Below the pieces are notes generated by a model, which had not been told where the DNA came from, did no database searches, and saw only the letters and a program-made list of their open reading frames with translations. A program made the position numbers and the translations under genes. Positions 31,802-41,457 of a DNA stretch of 41,457 nucleotides are shown in pieces; positions within the stretch are counted from its first letter, which is position 1; each line of letters opens with the position of its first letter. Origin of the DNA: Chara braunii (taxonomy: Eukaryota > Streptophyta > Charophyceae > Charales > Characeae); the NCBI GenBank assembly GCA_003427395.1, contig BFEA01000950.1:321043-362499 (forward strand), written 5' to 3'.

Positions 31802-34794
31802 ATTTCGGGAGATGTCAGATGAGGAATTGGTTGACGTGTTCGAAGAGCTGATTATGAGATCACAGGAGATGGCCCCTGCACCGGAATCCAAAGAGATGAT
31901 TACAATGCCGCCTCGTGACTCGATTGGTGGAGCAGCTGAAGGCAGAACAGTCAACGGCCGTAGAGAAGACGTGGGCAAGATGGGAAAATATGGGGTGGCG
32001 GGGATGGGAAAGTATGGGGTGGCAGGGAGTGTGGACGGCTTGGGCGAAGAAACCCGCGCGAGTGGCCAAGTGGATGATGCCATGGATGCGCAGAGGAACG
32101 AGACACGTGGCGGTGATGATGTCAGACGACAAGGCAATGGGAGTGATGAGATGAGCAAAGAAGCAACTTCCCAGCAGACGCCGAAGGCGTCAGGTGAAGT
32201 TGGTGGCTTGGAAGAGCCACGTCAGTCTTCTGACATGGCTGTCCGTGATGGAGACACCAGGGAGAGACCCTCTGTGGGTTTGCAAGCGTCGTCGAAAGAT
32301 GGGCAAGAGGATGATGATCCAATCAAGACTCCTGATCCTGTAGTGGGGGAAGCCGTCAAGGGTCGGCCCAAGGAGCCTCAGAAGCAGCAGGTCAACGGAT
32401 CGAGTCCTCAGAAGGACGAGGTAGCCCGTAGCACAGCCACAGCCGCCGTAGCAAAGCCGGGCGGCGCAGCAGCAGAACAGTTAACTGATCCTCAGAATGA
32501 GCAGGAAGCTAAGGGGCAGCCACAGAGGCAGACATGGAGTCAGGCACGACAATCACAAGAGAAGGACAGTCGTTCTGCTGCTAAAGCTGCCACTGCAGCT
32601 GCGGCGAGGGAGGAGGTTGTCGAGCAAAGTGGGGCGGAGCTTCGCAGAAACGTTCCCGGTCCGCAGACGTCCGGACAGCTCAGAGGGATGGGGAATGAAT
32701 CAGGTGGTGATGAGAACGTGGTCTTAGATAGAGTCATGTCCAGCTTTGGCTTGGTACAAGGAAACTGGACAGCAGGGTTTGAAGAAGGAGAATCTCCAAG
32801 CGGTGAGGACATCACCTCCAGGGTGCTGATTGCTCTCCTTGGGGCTGCATTTGTCGGGTTATGCTTCGCCACTGCTAGGGTAGTGCTGGCAAGGATGCAG
32901 AAGAGTGGAGACTCCCAGCAGGTTCAGCGTCGGGAGGGCTTGACGATGGAGGACGGGGAGGACTTTGCAGAGAAGGAAGTGGAAGATGATCAACGTTGGT
33001 GGAACCCCTTGAAGAGGTTACTAGTAGTACTACAGGGAAAAGGTGACGGCAGGGCAGGGGGACGGAATGGTCCTCGACGAGAGCAGCTCAGTTTTGCAGG
33101 CAGCGAAGACCCTGAGGAGGAGGATTCATCCGTGGGCTCATTCATTCAAGACGTGGCATCACGGATTTCTGTGATTGTAGGCAGGAGACAAGAAGAAGAG
33201 GAAGACGGAGGCGGAGGAGGAGGAGGAGGAGGAGGAGCAGGAGTTGAGGATTACGATGGTGCAATAGAGGAGGAAAATTATGAAAGAGTCGGTGGTCAAG
33301 GAAGAAAGGCATTGACTTCGGCCATCAATGTCGGGGATGGCCGGGCTGGACAGGGTGGTATCTCTTCCGCATTGAAGGGTAGACGAGGAGAGCGAGGAGC
33401 GGGCGGAGGACAGGCAGTGAGAGGAGGTCAAAGAGTTCTCTGGAGAAGAAGAGAGAGCAGGGAGGAAGGCTCAGAAAAACGTGGCACAGCCAGTGCAAAT
33501 CCGCGTGTTTCACAAGGCGAGGAGCGGGTAGGGGAAGATGAAGACGAGGATTTGCTCGGAGCTGGATGGAAAGATGCCTTGACTGCTAGTGGAGCTAATT
33601 TTCCTAGCCAGCGAGAAAGAAGCGAGCGGGCGTGGACAAGTGGGTCGGCGACAAGAACAGGTGGCGGTACCAGAGATTCGGTGAGTACTGCACCTCCTGC
33701 TCAACTGGGACGTCGCCCCGATGATACTATTTATTATCCGGAAGATATACCATCTTCTAATGGAAGTGGGGGGAAAGTAGGAGATCGGGAGCAACTTCAA
33801 AAAGGTTGGCAGACCCCAGAGTACAGGGGGGTAAATACAGGATACACAGACTCTGAGGTGAATACAGATGCGCTTGACAAATCGTACGTGCATGATCGTG
33901 GAGGAAGGGGTACTCAACTGCGAAGGCCACAAGGTCAACGCCGCAGTGCCAAGCAGTCTCGACTTGGATCACTTGGAGGCCCCACCAATCCTGCTGGCCA
34001 GGCCAATCATCGAACAGGAGATTCAGGAGTATCTCAAGCTGAGAACTTGCGGGCCCCTTTGGGGCAGTTCGAAAAGGACTTGGGGGACCCATTGGAGGAG
34101 TTCCAGGATGGGAGTGTGGTGTGGCGGAGGGATTTTGATGGCGTATGGAATGGTGCGGACAGCACGCAAATCGGACAACGCCATGAAGGGAGCCCCAGGG
34201 TGAGTGGAAACCATGTTGATGATGCCATCCCCGCGATCAAGTCCACAGAGCAAAGGGTTGCAGAAGGGCAAGCATCATCTCTTCCTGGCAAGGCCAAAGT
34301 AAAAGACAAGGTCAGGGTTGGTCCTTTGGAGAGTCAACAGCAGGAGAGGGAGATCAGAGGGCGCGTGGGAAGCAATGGCAATGAAAAGGGGAAAGGAATG
34401 AATGACTCTGAGTTGGAGAGATCAGCAGTGCGTCCATCAGGTCTGGACAGGGCATGGGCAGGAAGGTCCACAGTTGCTGGTGCAGATCTGACGATGGGGT
34501 CGGAGGAGTTATCCTTGAGAGAACGCAGTGGTCATTTGATTGACAATCCGTTGGTGCATGAGATGATTGGCCATGAAAAATGGCCTCAGGGGGCAGTCGA
34601 GTCGCATGACTTGGGTTCGAAGGGTTTCCTTGATGATGATCCTGACCGCGTGTCCACTATTAGCAGACAAATGCTCTCTTCTGACGATGCAGTCGGCAAT
34701 CATACTTCCATGACAGTGATGATGCCAAGCAGGAACAGTATTCGTAACCATCTGGCTGAAGAAGAACTGCCTTCAGACGCAGGACACGAAACTG
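31802..34794 (+). CDS. Large unrecognised host protein, exon 2 (acidic/Gly-rich arms around one membrane segment)
   Basis: Open from before 31776 to 34811; exon limits 31802-34794 are set by ACCAG and by the donor ACTG/GTGGGT. It starts FREMSDEELVDVFEELIMRS, a helical motif that looks like the best conserved part. Then come about 330 residues of charged, Gln/Ala-rich sequence, a hydrophobic helix at about 32821-32892 (VLIALLGAAFVGLCFATARV) followed by a basic patch, and a long Gly/Arg/Glu-rich tail with a poly-Gly run near 33210-33236. The rest is hydrophilic and probably disordered. A single-pass membrane anchor is likely, perhaps in a plastid membrane given exon 1. No catalytic motif recognised. 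Confidence 0.65.
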
Positions 34795-35242
34795 GTGGGT
34801 GTATACTTTAAAGTTTAAAGTTTAAACTCATCTTTCCCTCAAATGGTCTATATGCCCTTTTCCCACCATTTCATTTGGTTACATTCCCAGTACGTCTGAC
34901 GATCCATGGATTCATATGGTTTCATTTCTCGCTGTCGATGTGTAAATTAAGACCATACTAGTAGGGGGGTTGTTTGTGAGGAATTGCCGGCCCCCTCATG
35001 TCTTTCCCCCCCATGTTTTCTTCCATGATAATGGATTCCTTGCTTTTTCAGAGTTTACCCCCAGCCCCCCCCCCAACCCAAAAAAAAAAAGGAAAGAGTC
35101 AAAAGACCGCAAGTTCATAACAGTGAAAAGAGAAGAGAACAGCTGACATGGGAACATCGTCTGGCAGCAGTGTTGCCGCCGTGAAAGCGTTGTGCTGAAT
35201 CACAGACTGAGTAACTCGGAACTTGCACGATTCTGTCTGCAG
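34795..35242 (+). other. Intron 2 of the large host gene (448 bp)
   Basis: Donor GTGGGT, acceptor TTCTGTCTGCAG. It splits a codon after its first base (G plus CT, Ala), and both neighbours stay in frame. Confidence 0.6.
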
Positions 35243-35457
35243 CTGGAAAACCCAAAGCCGCGAGCGAGGAGTGGAAAGTCCATGGCAGTTCAGCTCATGA
35301 GGAGGTTTCTGCTATAGGTGGGGAGATGGAGGAACAAAAGGAAGACTCAGAGCCCCAAATGCAACTCTCACAAGAGAAGATAGTATACCAATCGGCTGTT
35401 TTTGGAGTGCTGCAAACGCTTCTTTGGAGTGCAGAAACCAAAACTTGGGAATCGTAA
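35243..35457 (+). CDS. Large unrecognised host protein, exon 3 (C-terminus)
   Basis: After the acceptor the frame reads AGKPKAASEEWKVHG, an acidic stretch, then QEKIVYQSAVFGVLQTLLW and ends at TAA 35455-35457. The last 20 residues are amphipathic to hydrophobic and could be a short helix. The exon is supported by frame continuity with exon 2 and loss of coding character beyond it. One caution: GAATC/GTAAGAG at 35454 is also a good splice donor, so the stop might be skipped and further exons might exist to the right; I see none. Confidence 0.55.
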
Positions 35458-36337
35458 GAGGACAGGACCTGGTGAAGTGTGAAACGGACGAGCAATGCGG
35501 ACTCGAGGAGGTGCACTGATTGCGAATGGGTGAAATTAATGCGGGTGAGTTCCCTGTGACTATGTGCCTGTGCTCTCTTTCCGTGTGCCCCAACACTCTC
35601 AAAGGGTCATCTGTGTCTCTGTGTGCAACTGCCGCGCAGAACTCCTCATAAAATATGCAGTACAAGTTGGGCCCGTGTGATCAGCTCCCAAAATATCCGA
35701 AGCAAGGAGTTGGAGGGTCCAGATGCACAGAGACATCCTGATCAGAGGTCTACAACCAAAGGGGGGTGGCGCACCATAGTTCCCGCAGCGCACCACACCA
35801 CACACCTGGGCACACACATCAATGCGGGGGGAGTGTGCCAGCGCTCTTGCACCGGGCACAGGTCATCGCACGGGTGCGCTGCGAGGAATATGGCTTTCCG
35901 TGCTGATGATCTGAGCTGACTACTATTTAATGTTCAAGCTGTAAGCGGACAATCGCATTGCCCAGTCTGATAACAATGGTGAATTCCAAGGAGAGGAGCT
36001 AACTTTGTGTGTACTTCGTGGAGTAGGGCCGTTGGTGGGGAGTTTGGACTCCGGAGCGGATAATTTCACAAGTAACAAAATCAAACCCTTCAGCTTTCCA
36101 GTTGTGCTTCAGCCTATTGAAGTCACAGCGCCAACGCAATGGCAATGATCAAAGTCGCCATGATTACATTACCAAGATGTCACAAGTTGCAACACCTTCG
36201 TTGTTGTCACGGTTCTGCAAGTGCAGAAATTATGAACTTCAGGATCTTTATTTTTTTAGAGATATACACGCAAAGCCGCCGAACTGTGCAAGACATACAT
36301 GAGATGTAGTAGTAGGAGAGTTCCCTTTCAACTGGTC
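35458..36337. other. 3' region of the large gene and spacer, no gene recognised
   Basis: Possible 3' UTR with a second donor-like GTGAGT near 35544. Short frames on both strands carry no domain. Confidence 0.4.
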
Positions 36338-36540
36338 CAGCCCTTGGGGAAGGTCTATTTGGGACATCTCAGGGAATTTATGTGGTACAGTCCTTGGCGA
36401 AGGTCTATTTGGGACATCTCAGGGAATTTATGTGGGACATCCTGGAGGGTCTATTTGGGACATCTCAGGGAATTTATGTGGGACATCCTGGAGGGTCTAT
36501 GTGGGACATCTCAGGGAATTTATGTGGGACATCCTGATAA
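36338..36540. repeat. Minisatellite, about four units of 46-50 bp
   Basis: Units begin GGTCTATTTGGGACATCTCA at 36352, 36402 and 36448, and GGTCTATGTGGGACATCTCA at 36494 (spacings 50, 46, 46), each followed by GGGAATTTATGTGG. Spacings are not multiples of three, so the apparent peptide repeats change frame and are not coding. Confidence 0.9.
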
Positions 36541-36623
36541 CCTGCCAGGCATGACTGGATGATTAAGAGTGAGGTAGTTTCTGTAGATAGTTGAAAGACG
36601 AAGCCCGTGTAAGGAAAAATTTA

Positions 36624-36674
36624 AAATTTGAACTCGGGACGTCGGACCTGCAAGCAAGAGGACCACTTCAACCT
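36624..36674 (-). mobile_element. tRNA-like head of a SINE
   Basis: Minus strand: GGTTGAAGTGGTCC (A-box-like) followed, about 30 bases on, by CCCGAGTTCAAAT (B-box-like GTTCAA). The layout resembles degenerate plant SINE promoters. No body or tail defined. Confidence 0.45.
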
Positions 36675-36689
36675 CAGAAGAGAGGACTG

Positions 36690-37657
36690 GTGTTCGAGGG
36701 CAGGCGAATTGGATAAAGGAGCGAAGGGGAAATTTCGATGACGTACCAGGCCGACCTCAGGTAACTCCGAGTCATATCGACAATATGCTGGGTAGAGTTT
36801 AAATGGAACATGACCCGATCGAGAAACGCATATTGGCTGATGGAGAACTGCACACGGGTGATGAGCAGCCTGATGGTGCTGTCAGGAACAGAAATTGGAA
36901 GTGGAAATGGGAAGTGGAAATGGCAAGCCGATGCAATATGGCACCAACGTGGGGGAAGGAGCCGCAGTTATACAATAAGATAACATTGTCAAGAACTTAA
37001 AATATGATCGATCATAAAGCAGATAAAGTGCTATTTAGTATTTAAAGAAGAAAAAAAAATTATGACACTAGTCAATGCACTAATTCTTTTTTTTTTCTTT
37101 TAAGCTGTATTCGCCTTATTGGGGGAGAGGTATATGCATTTTTCTCTCACCTCACATGTTTTATCTGGCCGTTATCTTGAAACCCCACAACTTTTTCAGA
37201 TGTACTATTTTGCATTTCAGTTGTGCGGTCTAATCTCAATAGATGGTTGCTTTACCACCTATGAAAGGTTGGGGCCAGTGTAGCATCATTTTGCCGGTGC
37301 AGTGTGTATGCAATCAGTGTTCTTCTCTATATGTGACAGTCATGTTGAATGTCTATGCCATGCGAACGCCTGTTGCCATTTCTGTGCATGTGACAGTCGT
37401 TGCTGTGTTATGCTGTCCTCGCTCTTCCTCGGTATGTGTTGATCATCTCAATGGTCATTACTGTGCCCTTGTTCTTTTTTATATCTCAGCTGTCTCTGTG
37501 GCCATTGCTGATGTGCATGGGCCAGCTGTCAATGCTGTCACTACATATGTGTCAGCTCACAAAGATTTTTCCCGATACATAACATGGATCATCAGCTCAC
37601 ATATATAACATCAGCTACATACATCATATGTGTCAGCTCACATATATAACATCAGCC
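36690..37657. other. No gene recognised
   Basis: Unremarkable AT-moderate sequence. A short duplication begins GATTTTTCCCGATACATAAC at 37563 and recurs near 37697. Frames of up to 121 codons are Val/Cys-rich and lack motifs. Confidence 0.4.
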
Positions 37658-38218
37658 CACAGCTATATATTTGTTACATTGACTTGGGATTGACTTGGAT
37701 TTTTCCCGATACATAACATGGATCATAGCGTGCCGTGTTGGACCCAAAAGGTTGAGAAGTAGTCTGATGTCAGGGAGGTCACCAACAAGGTTCTGATTAG
37801 AGGAATGCGATCGGCCGTTTATCTGGTGCTCGTATCCCCGACAGCCTATTCTTTTGATGGAGGGAGAAGATGTGACATGGTGGGCGTATATGGCGGGCTT
37901 ATGTATTCTCTGGTCAAAGCTTGTGACATGCTGGCCCTATTATGGTATCTTGGTCATGTCCTTTTCCACCTTCATCACAAGTCGATGTAACAACCTGGAA
38001 GTTCTTCTTGTGTTACGCGGGCCATCGGCACATCCACTTTTGCTTGCCTCATGCATGTGCATGCCCTCCCTGTGAACCTTGCCTTCAGAGTTGGAGTTAA
38101 ATACCCAAGCATTGGAACACAGCATGGTTTAGGTAGATTAGTTTGGTTTAGATCAACTAGTTTCCTCCTTGAGATAAATGAGTCAAACCCAAGTCAATGT
38201 AACAAATATATAGCTGTG
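37658..38218. mobile_element. Element bounded by a perfect 31-bp inverted repeat (561 bp)
   Basis: 37658-37688 (beginning CACAGCTATATATTTGTTAC) is the exact reverse complement of 38188-38218. Weaker similarity continues inward for roughly ten more bases. The interior has no domain. No clear target duplication was found, so whether it is a transposon or an inverted duplication is open. Confidence 0.55.
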
Positions 38219-38720
38219 ATATGATATCTACAGACAACCCAATCAACCTCGCCTTTCACAAAGGAGATTTTTTACCTGCAGGGCAGGTCAGGTCAGTTCA
38301 AGTTTTGGAGACTTCCGTCACTCTTTTCACAGGCAGTTCTGAGATGGTCTTTTTTTTTTTGCAAACTGAGCTATATTCTTCTCTCATCTCTCGCTCTTCG
38401 TGCCAGTACTCATCCATCGCATCGTCTCGCTAATCTATGTATAGTACGGGGGAAGACCAACTGACCCGGAGCTCTCCCTAACCCACGGGGTAGGTTGGCA
38501 CCACAGCAGTAGCGCAAGAGCGAAGGCTGTACCAGTTGGATGGGGGAAATCAGTGGTGCGAGTGCCGAGCAATGACCTGTCACTGCACCTCCCCTTAACG
38601 CCACATGGCGGTGTCCGCATGTCATGTCCAGTCATTTTTTGGAGGCTTCCGTCCCTCCACGGTCTGTCGTGAGACTTTTTAACCACAGGTCAAGTCAATT
38701 TTGGAGGTTCCCATCCCTCA

Positions 38721-39149
38721 AAAACCAGTGGTGAAATTCCTGCCAACGCCACGGGCTGACATCTTTGTTGTTTGTTTGTGTTGTTTGTGTGTTACACCCC
38801 CTGCCATTCTTTATCAAGTCCATCTGCACTTGTCGTTTGCAAGTAGGCTGAACTTTCAGTGTACTGTTGGTATGGGGCCTGCCTGCGCAAACATTTGAAT
38901 AATCTCTCTGAGAGGGTCATAAAGTCTGCAAAAGGCTGCAATGACAATGGATGTATGTGGAAAAAAAAAAAGCAGCAGCAGCGGCATACTGATTATGTGC
39001 CACGAAGTCGTATCTCCCAAGAATATGTAGGATTGCCTTCCCAAAACCAGTGGTGAAATTCCTGCGAACGCCACGGGCTGACATCTTTGTTGTTTGTTTG
39101 TGTGTTACGCCCCCCTGCCAATCTTTATCAAGTCCATCTGCACTTGTCA
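38721..39149. repeat. Direct duplication of about 110 bp (38721-38834 and 39043-39149)
   Basis: Both copies start AAAACCAGTGGTGAAATTCC and end CCATCTGCACTTGTC; the first has an extra TTGTTTGTG-type unit. The 208 bases between are unrelated. No coding function seen. Confidence 0.9.
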
Positions 39150-39299
39150 TGCTGGACGGGGGGGACTGTGCATGAGCATGAAATAGAAGAGCAAAAGGAC
39201 TGAATTGAAAGAGAATGCTGCGACAAACAGCTGTGGAGAAGTTAACTGATCAACATGCTTCCGGGTATCAGGCCCAGCCCCGCCCCGCCGTGCACACAC

Positions 39300-39350
39300 G
39301 GCCTCGAACCGCCACTCCCAGCCACAGCAACGAAGTCTCGTAACCACTAC
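39300..39350 (-). mobile_element. tRNA-derived SINE promoter (A and B boxes)
   Basis: Minus strand: GTAGTGGTTACGAG (A box) and, about 40 bases downstream, GGTTCGAGGCC (a perfect RNA polymerase III B box). Spacing equals that in a tRNA gene, but the anticodon arm does not fold, so this is tRNA-derived and not a working tRNA. Confidence 0.55.
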
Positions 39351-39369
39351 AACCCTTGGAGGTGTTTTT

Positions 39370-40355
39370 AAAACTGAATCCATACCAGTCGTGATATCCA
39401 GCCCACCCCCCAGGATGCAGCGTCCTTGAACTCACACCCCACACATAACACTGCAGCACGGACACGGCAATCAACACACACTCCGCACGGACAGCATGCG
39501 ATCCGCCACCGCTACGTAACCCGGTCACTCCAAGCCCGTGGAGATGCCAGAAGAGAAAGACATAAGAATTCTCTTTTTTGGGTGCTACAAGCTAGATGCT
39601 AGAGACTCTTCTCTCCCTTCTCATCTTCTTTTATGTGCAGTCGTTGGCCCGAGCTGCGAGCTGCATGCTGAGACTCTGAACACCGAGTGTACATTCTCCT
39701 TTTTCATCTTTTACGTGCCGTCGTTGTTGCCCTCCTCCTCCAAATGCCTGGCTATGTGAACACCAATTCATATGTGTGAGAACTATAATTTGAGACCCTC
39801 CAGTGGACCTGCGCTTCACGGCGCAATCTTACAATGTAGTAAGCTGTCAGGAGGGAGGGAGGGCTGGTTGGCAGCCCTGGCGGGTGGTTGGTGGGCGACG
39901 AGAGTACAGAATCTGATTCAAGGCCTACACTAGCTTGCAAACTAAGCAAAATGCCAAAAATGCTCTCACCAATTTCCTCTGAAATTTCATGCCAACTCCT
40001 GCAGATACAAGAAGGGAATTTGTGACCATTAGATTTTGCTAATCCAACAGAACGAACCGAGAATGTGCCAACAGCCACCTCTCATAAGCAGAGCAGCTGT
40101 AAAAGGTAGCGCCCATTTTTAGAAGTAAATCTTTCCATTCCCTACTGCTTCTCCCAACTTCTTTCCAATCATTCTCTATTTGCTGACCCTTTTCATTGAG
40201 CTCCCATCTATCCCCCTCCCAATTTTGCTATAGGTGTATGGACAGGTCAAGCCTTCAAGCCTTTCCAAAGTAGTATGACAATGCCTCGCAGTAGTACAAA
40301 AAAGAAAAAAAGCCAGTACGACATTTACAAAATTTGCGCCTTTGAGGTATGTTGC
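39370..40355. other. No gene recognised; 3' flank of the RRM gene
   Basis: Short frames only. The part next to 40356 would include the 3' UTR of the minus-strand RRM gene; no definite poly(A) signal was assigned. Confidence 0.4.
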
Positions 40356-40864
40356 TCATCTTTTATTCGTAGGGCGCGGTTCATCTACTTTGAGCCGTAT
40401 TACACGATCAGACAGGACTGTTCTATCCATTTTCTCAATGAGTTTGTCCATATCCTCTTTGCTACGCAAGTCTACTTTTGCCATTCCCCTCGATTGGCCG
40501 TTTGTCCGTAGAATGTCGACCCGGCTAAATGGGACACCTGAGGTCATCAAATGGTCGGCAAGAGCGCGTTTCGACGTCCTAAAGTCGAGGTTCCATACGA
40601 AAGCTGTGTGGGGCATCCGCCCCGACAGTCCACCGTTTTCCCCTCCTCTTCTTCCGTCTCTAGCCACTGGCCCATTTTCATAACGAGGGTTCGGATTGGT
40701 AGCACCACCACCTCCACCTCTCGACCTCTGTGCTGTGGGCGGAAGCTTTTCTGACGGACCAGATGGCAGCTTCTCTCCCGTCTCCTCTTCAATGCGCCTC
40801 TTCAACTCCTGTAGAATCCGAATCTGTCCCAACTTCTCTGGTGACAATTTGTCCCAGTAAATGC
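40356..40864 (-). CDS. RRM-type RNA-binding protein, last exon
   Basis: Minus-strand exon of about 169 codons ending in TGA 40358-40356. It begins after TTTTGTAAAG with [20 protein letters not shown], an acidic helix, then a Gly/Arg/Pro-rich linker, then one RRM (about 40616-40375): RNP2-like [12 protein letters not shown]1-like SRGMAKVDL, and the closing strand [14 protein letters not shown]1 has Met where an aromatic residue is usual and lacks the second aromatic, so RNA contact may be altered. RRM proteins bind single-stranded RNA in splicing, editing or stability control; which applies here is unknown. Earlier exons must lie to the right, beyond the repeats or the window. Extending the frame upstream to 40892 would include intron sequence. 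Confidence 0.75.
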
Positions 40865-40892
40865 CTTTACAAAACAGTACAGTCGTACACAC

Positions 40893-41081
40893 AAGAAATC
40901 ATCAAAAAATTACAAGTCAGATGACTCTGTAGGACATTCATACAGTTTAAGAAATCATCAAAAAATTACAAGTCAGATGACTCTGTANACAAGTCAGATG
41001 ACTCTGTAGGACATTCATACAGTTTAAGAAATCATCAAAAAATTACAAGTCAGATGACTCTGTAGGACATTCATACAGTTT
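40893..41081. repeat. 56-bp tandem repeat, three units, broken by an N join
   Basis: Units start AAGAAATCATCAAAAAATTA at 40893, 40949 and 41026. The second spacing is 77 because 20 bases (ACAAGTCAGATGACTCTGTA) are repeated across the N at 40988. Copy number in the genome is therefore uncertain. It lies in the presumed intron of the RRM gene. Confidence 0.85.
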
Positions 41082-41102
41082 AACAACATATCATAAACTT
41101 CT

Positions 41103-41145
41103 GTCTAGTCAGCACAGCCACACTCTCAGGAGAAAAGACTGTACT

Positions 41146-41223
<78 letters not shown>

Positions 41224-41457
41224 AAACCACTGTCCAGTGCGCACAGCCACATTCTCTGGAGAAAAGACTCTACTCAGACACACAGACAGACAGAGGGCAT
41301 TGCACCCACATACTCGACGCACACACCTAAAGACTATACTCATTGAGAGAAAGAGAGAGAGGTGCACACTAACGCACACACCTAAAGACATTCCTGTGTG
41401 TGCAGAACTTCAGACTATACTCGTTGAGACAAAGAGAGAGAGGTGCACACACCTAAA
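41103..41457. repeat. (GA)n-linked duplications at the right edge
   Basis: A pure GA run (41155-41219) lies between two related blocks beginning near 41101 and 41230 (shared words GCACAGCCACA and GGAGAAAAGACT). A second duplicated block has CACACACCTAAAGAC and TTGAGA-rich words near 41320-41457. A composite repeat; no gene. Confidence 0.8.

Noticed and set aside
36299-36562. Repeat protein (GHLREFMW-type)
   Set aside because: Unit lengths of 46 and 50 shift the frame at each copy.
39300-39370. A functional tRNA gene
   Set aside because: A and B boxes are good but no anticodon stem or acceptor stem closes.

Overview
The window looks like nuclear DNA from a large, repeat-rich plant-lineage genome. 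The signs are spliced genes, plant-type Ty3/gypsy elements, long (GA)n and poly(A/T) tracts, many small TTA-flanked or fold-back DNA elements, and a piece of organellar LSU rRNA. A streptophyte alga such as Chara is my best guess; it rests on overall character and is not proven. Scaffolding is visible: a 700-base N gap (15430-16129) and scattered single Ns, two of them flanked by duplicated sequence.

Left part (1-5120, minus strand): a decayed LTR retroelement, read right to left. It has a possible primer-binding site (4831-4846), two tandem homologous ORFs of about 260 residues that I cannot assign to a family (A 4263-3427, B 3107-2334), then a gag pseudogene with a CCHC zinc knuckle (2090-1) that runs off the window. 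An array with a period near 30 bp (4902-5120) lies where the LTR would be. The paired pre-gag ORFs are the best candidate for something undescribed.

5200-17190: AT-rich and then microsatellite-rich DNA with no convincing host gene. It holds a hAT-like element (5891-6603), a fold-back element (8594-9355), a (GA)n array with seven copies of a hairpin unit (9952-10908), a 57-bp dispersed motif in at least three copies, a T-poor tract, the gap and a 537-bp inverted-repeat element.

17196-25969: a complete but dead Ty3/gypsy chromovirus, with two LTRs, a perfect 5-bp target duplication (CCTCC), an initiator-Met primer-binding site, a polypurine tract, gag, protease, RT, integrase and chromodomain remnants. 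RNase H is deleted and a palindromic MITE sits in the 3' LTR. Two TTA-flanked MITEs in tandem follow (26556-26759).

27.9-35.5 kb, plus strand: an unrecognised host gene modelled with three exons whose phases agree (about 1420 residues). It has a plastid-like N-terminus, a hydrophobic segment ending in an A-x-A site, low-complexity arms and one further membrane segment. Its first intron carries two related MITEs and an organellar LSU rRNA fragment lying next to a 56-T tract.

35.5-41.5 kb: minisatellites, tRNA-like SINE heads, a 31-bp perfect inverted repeat 561 bp across, and at 40356-40864 (minus) the last exon of an RRM RNA-binding protein gene whose upstream exons lie to the right.
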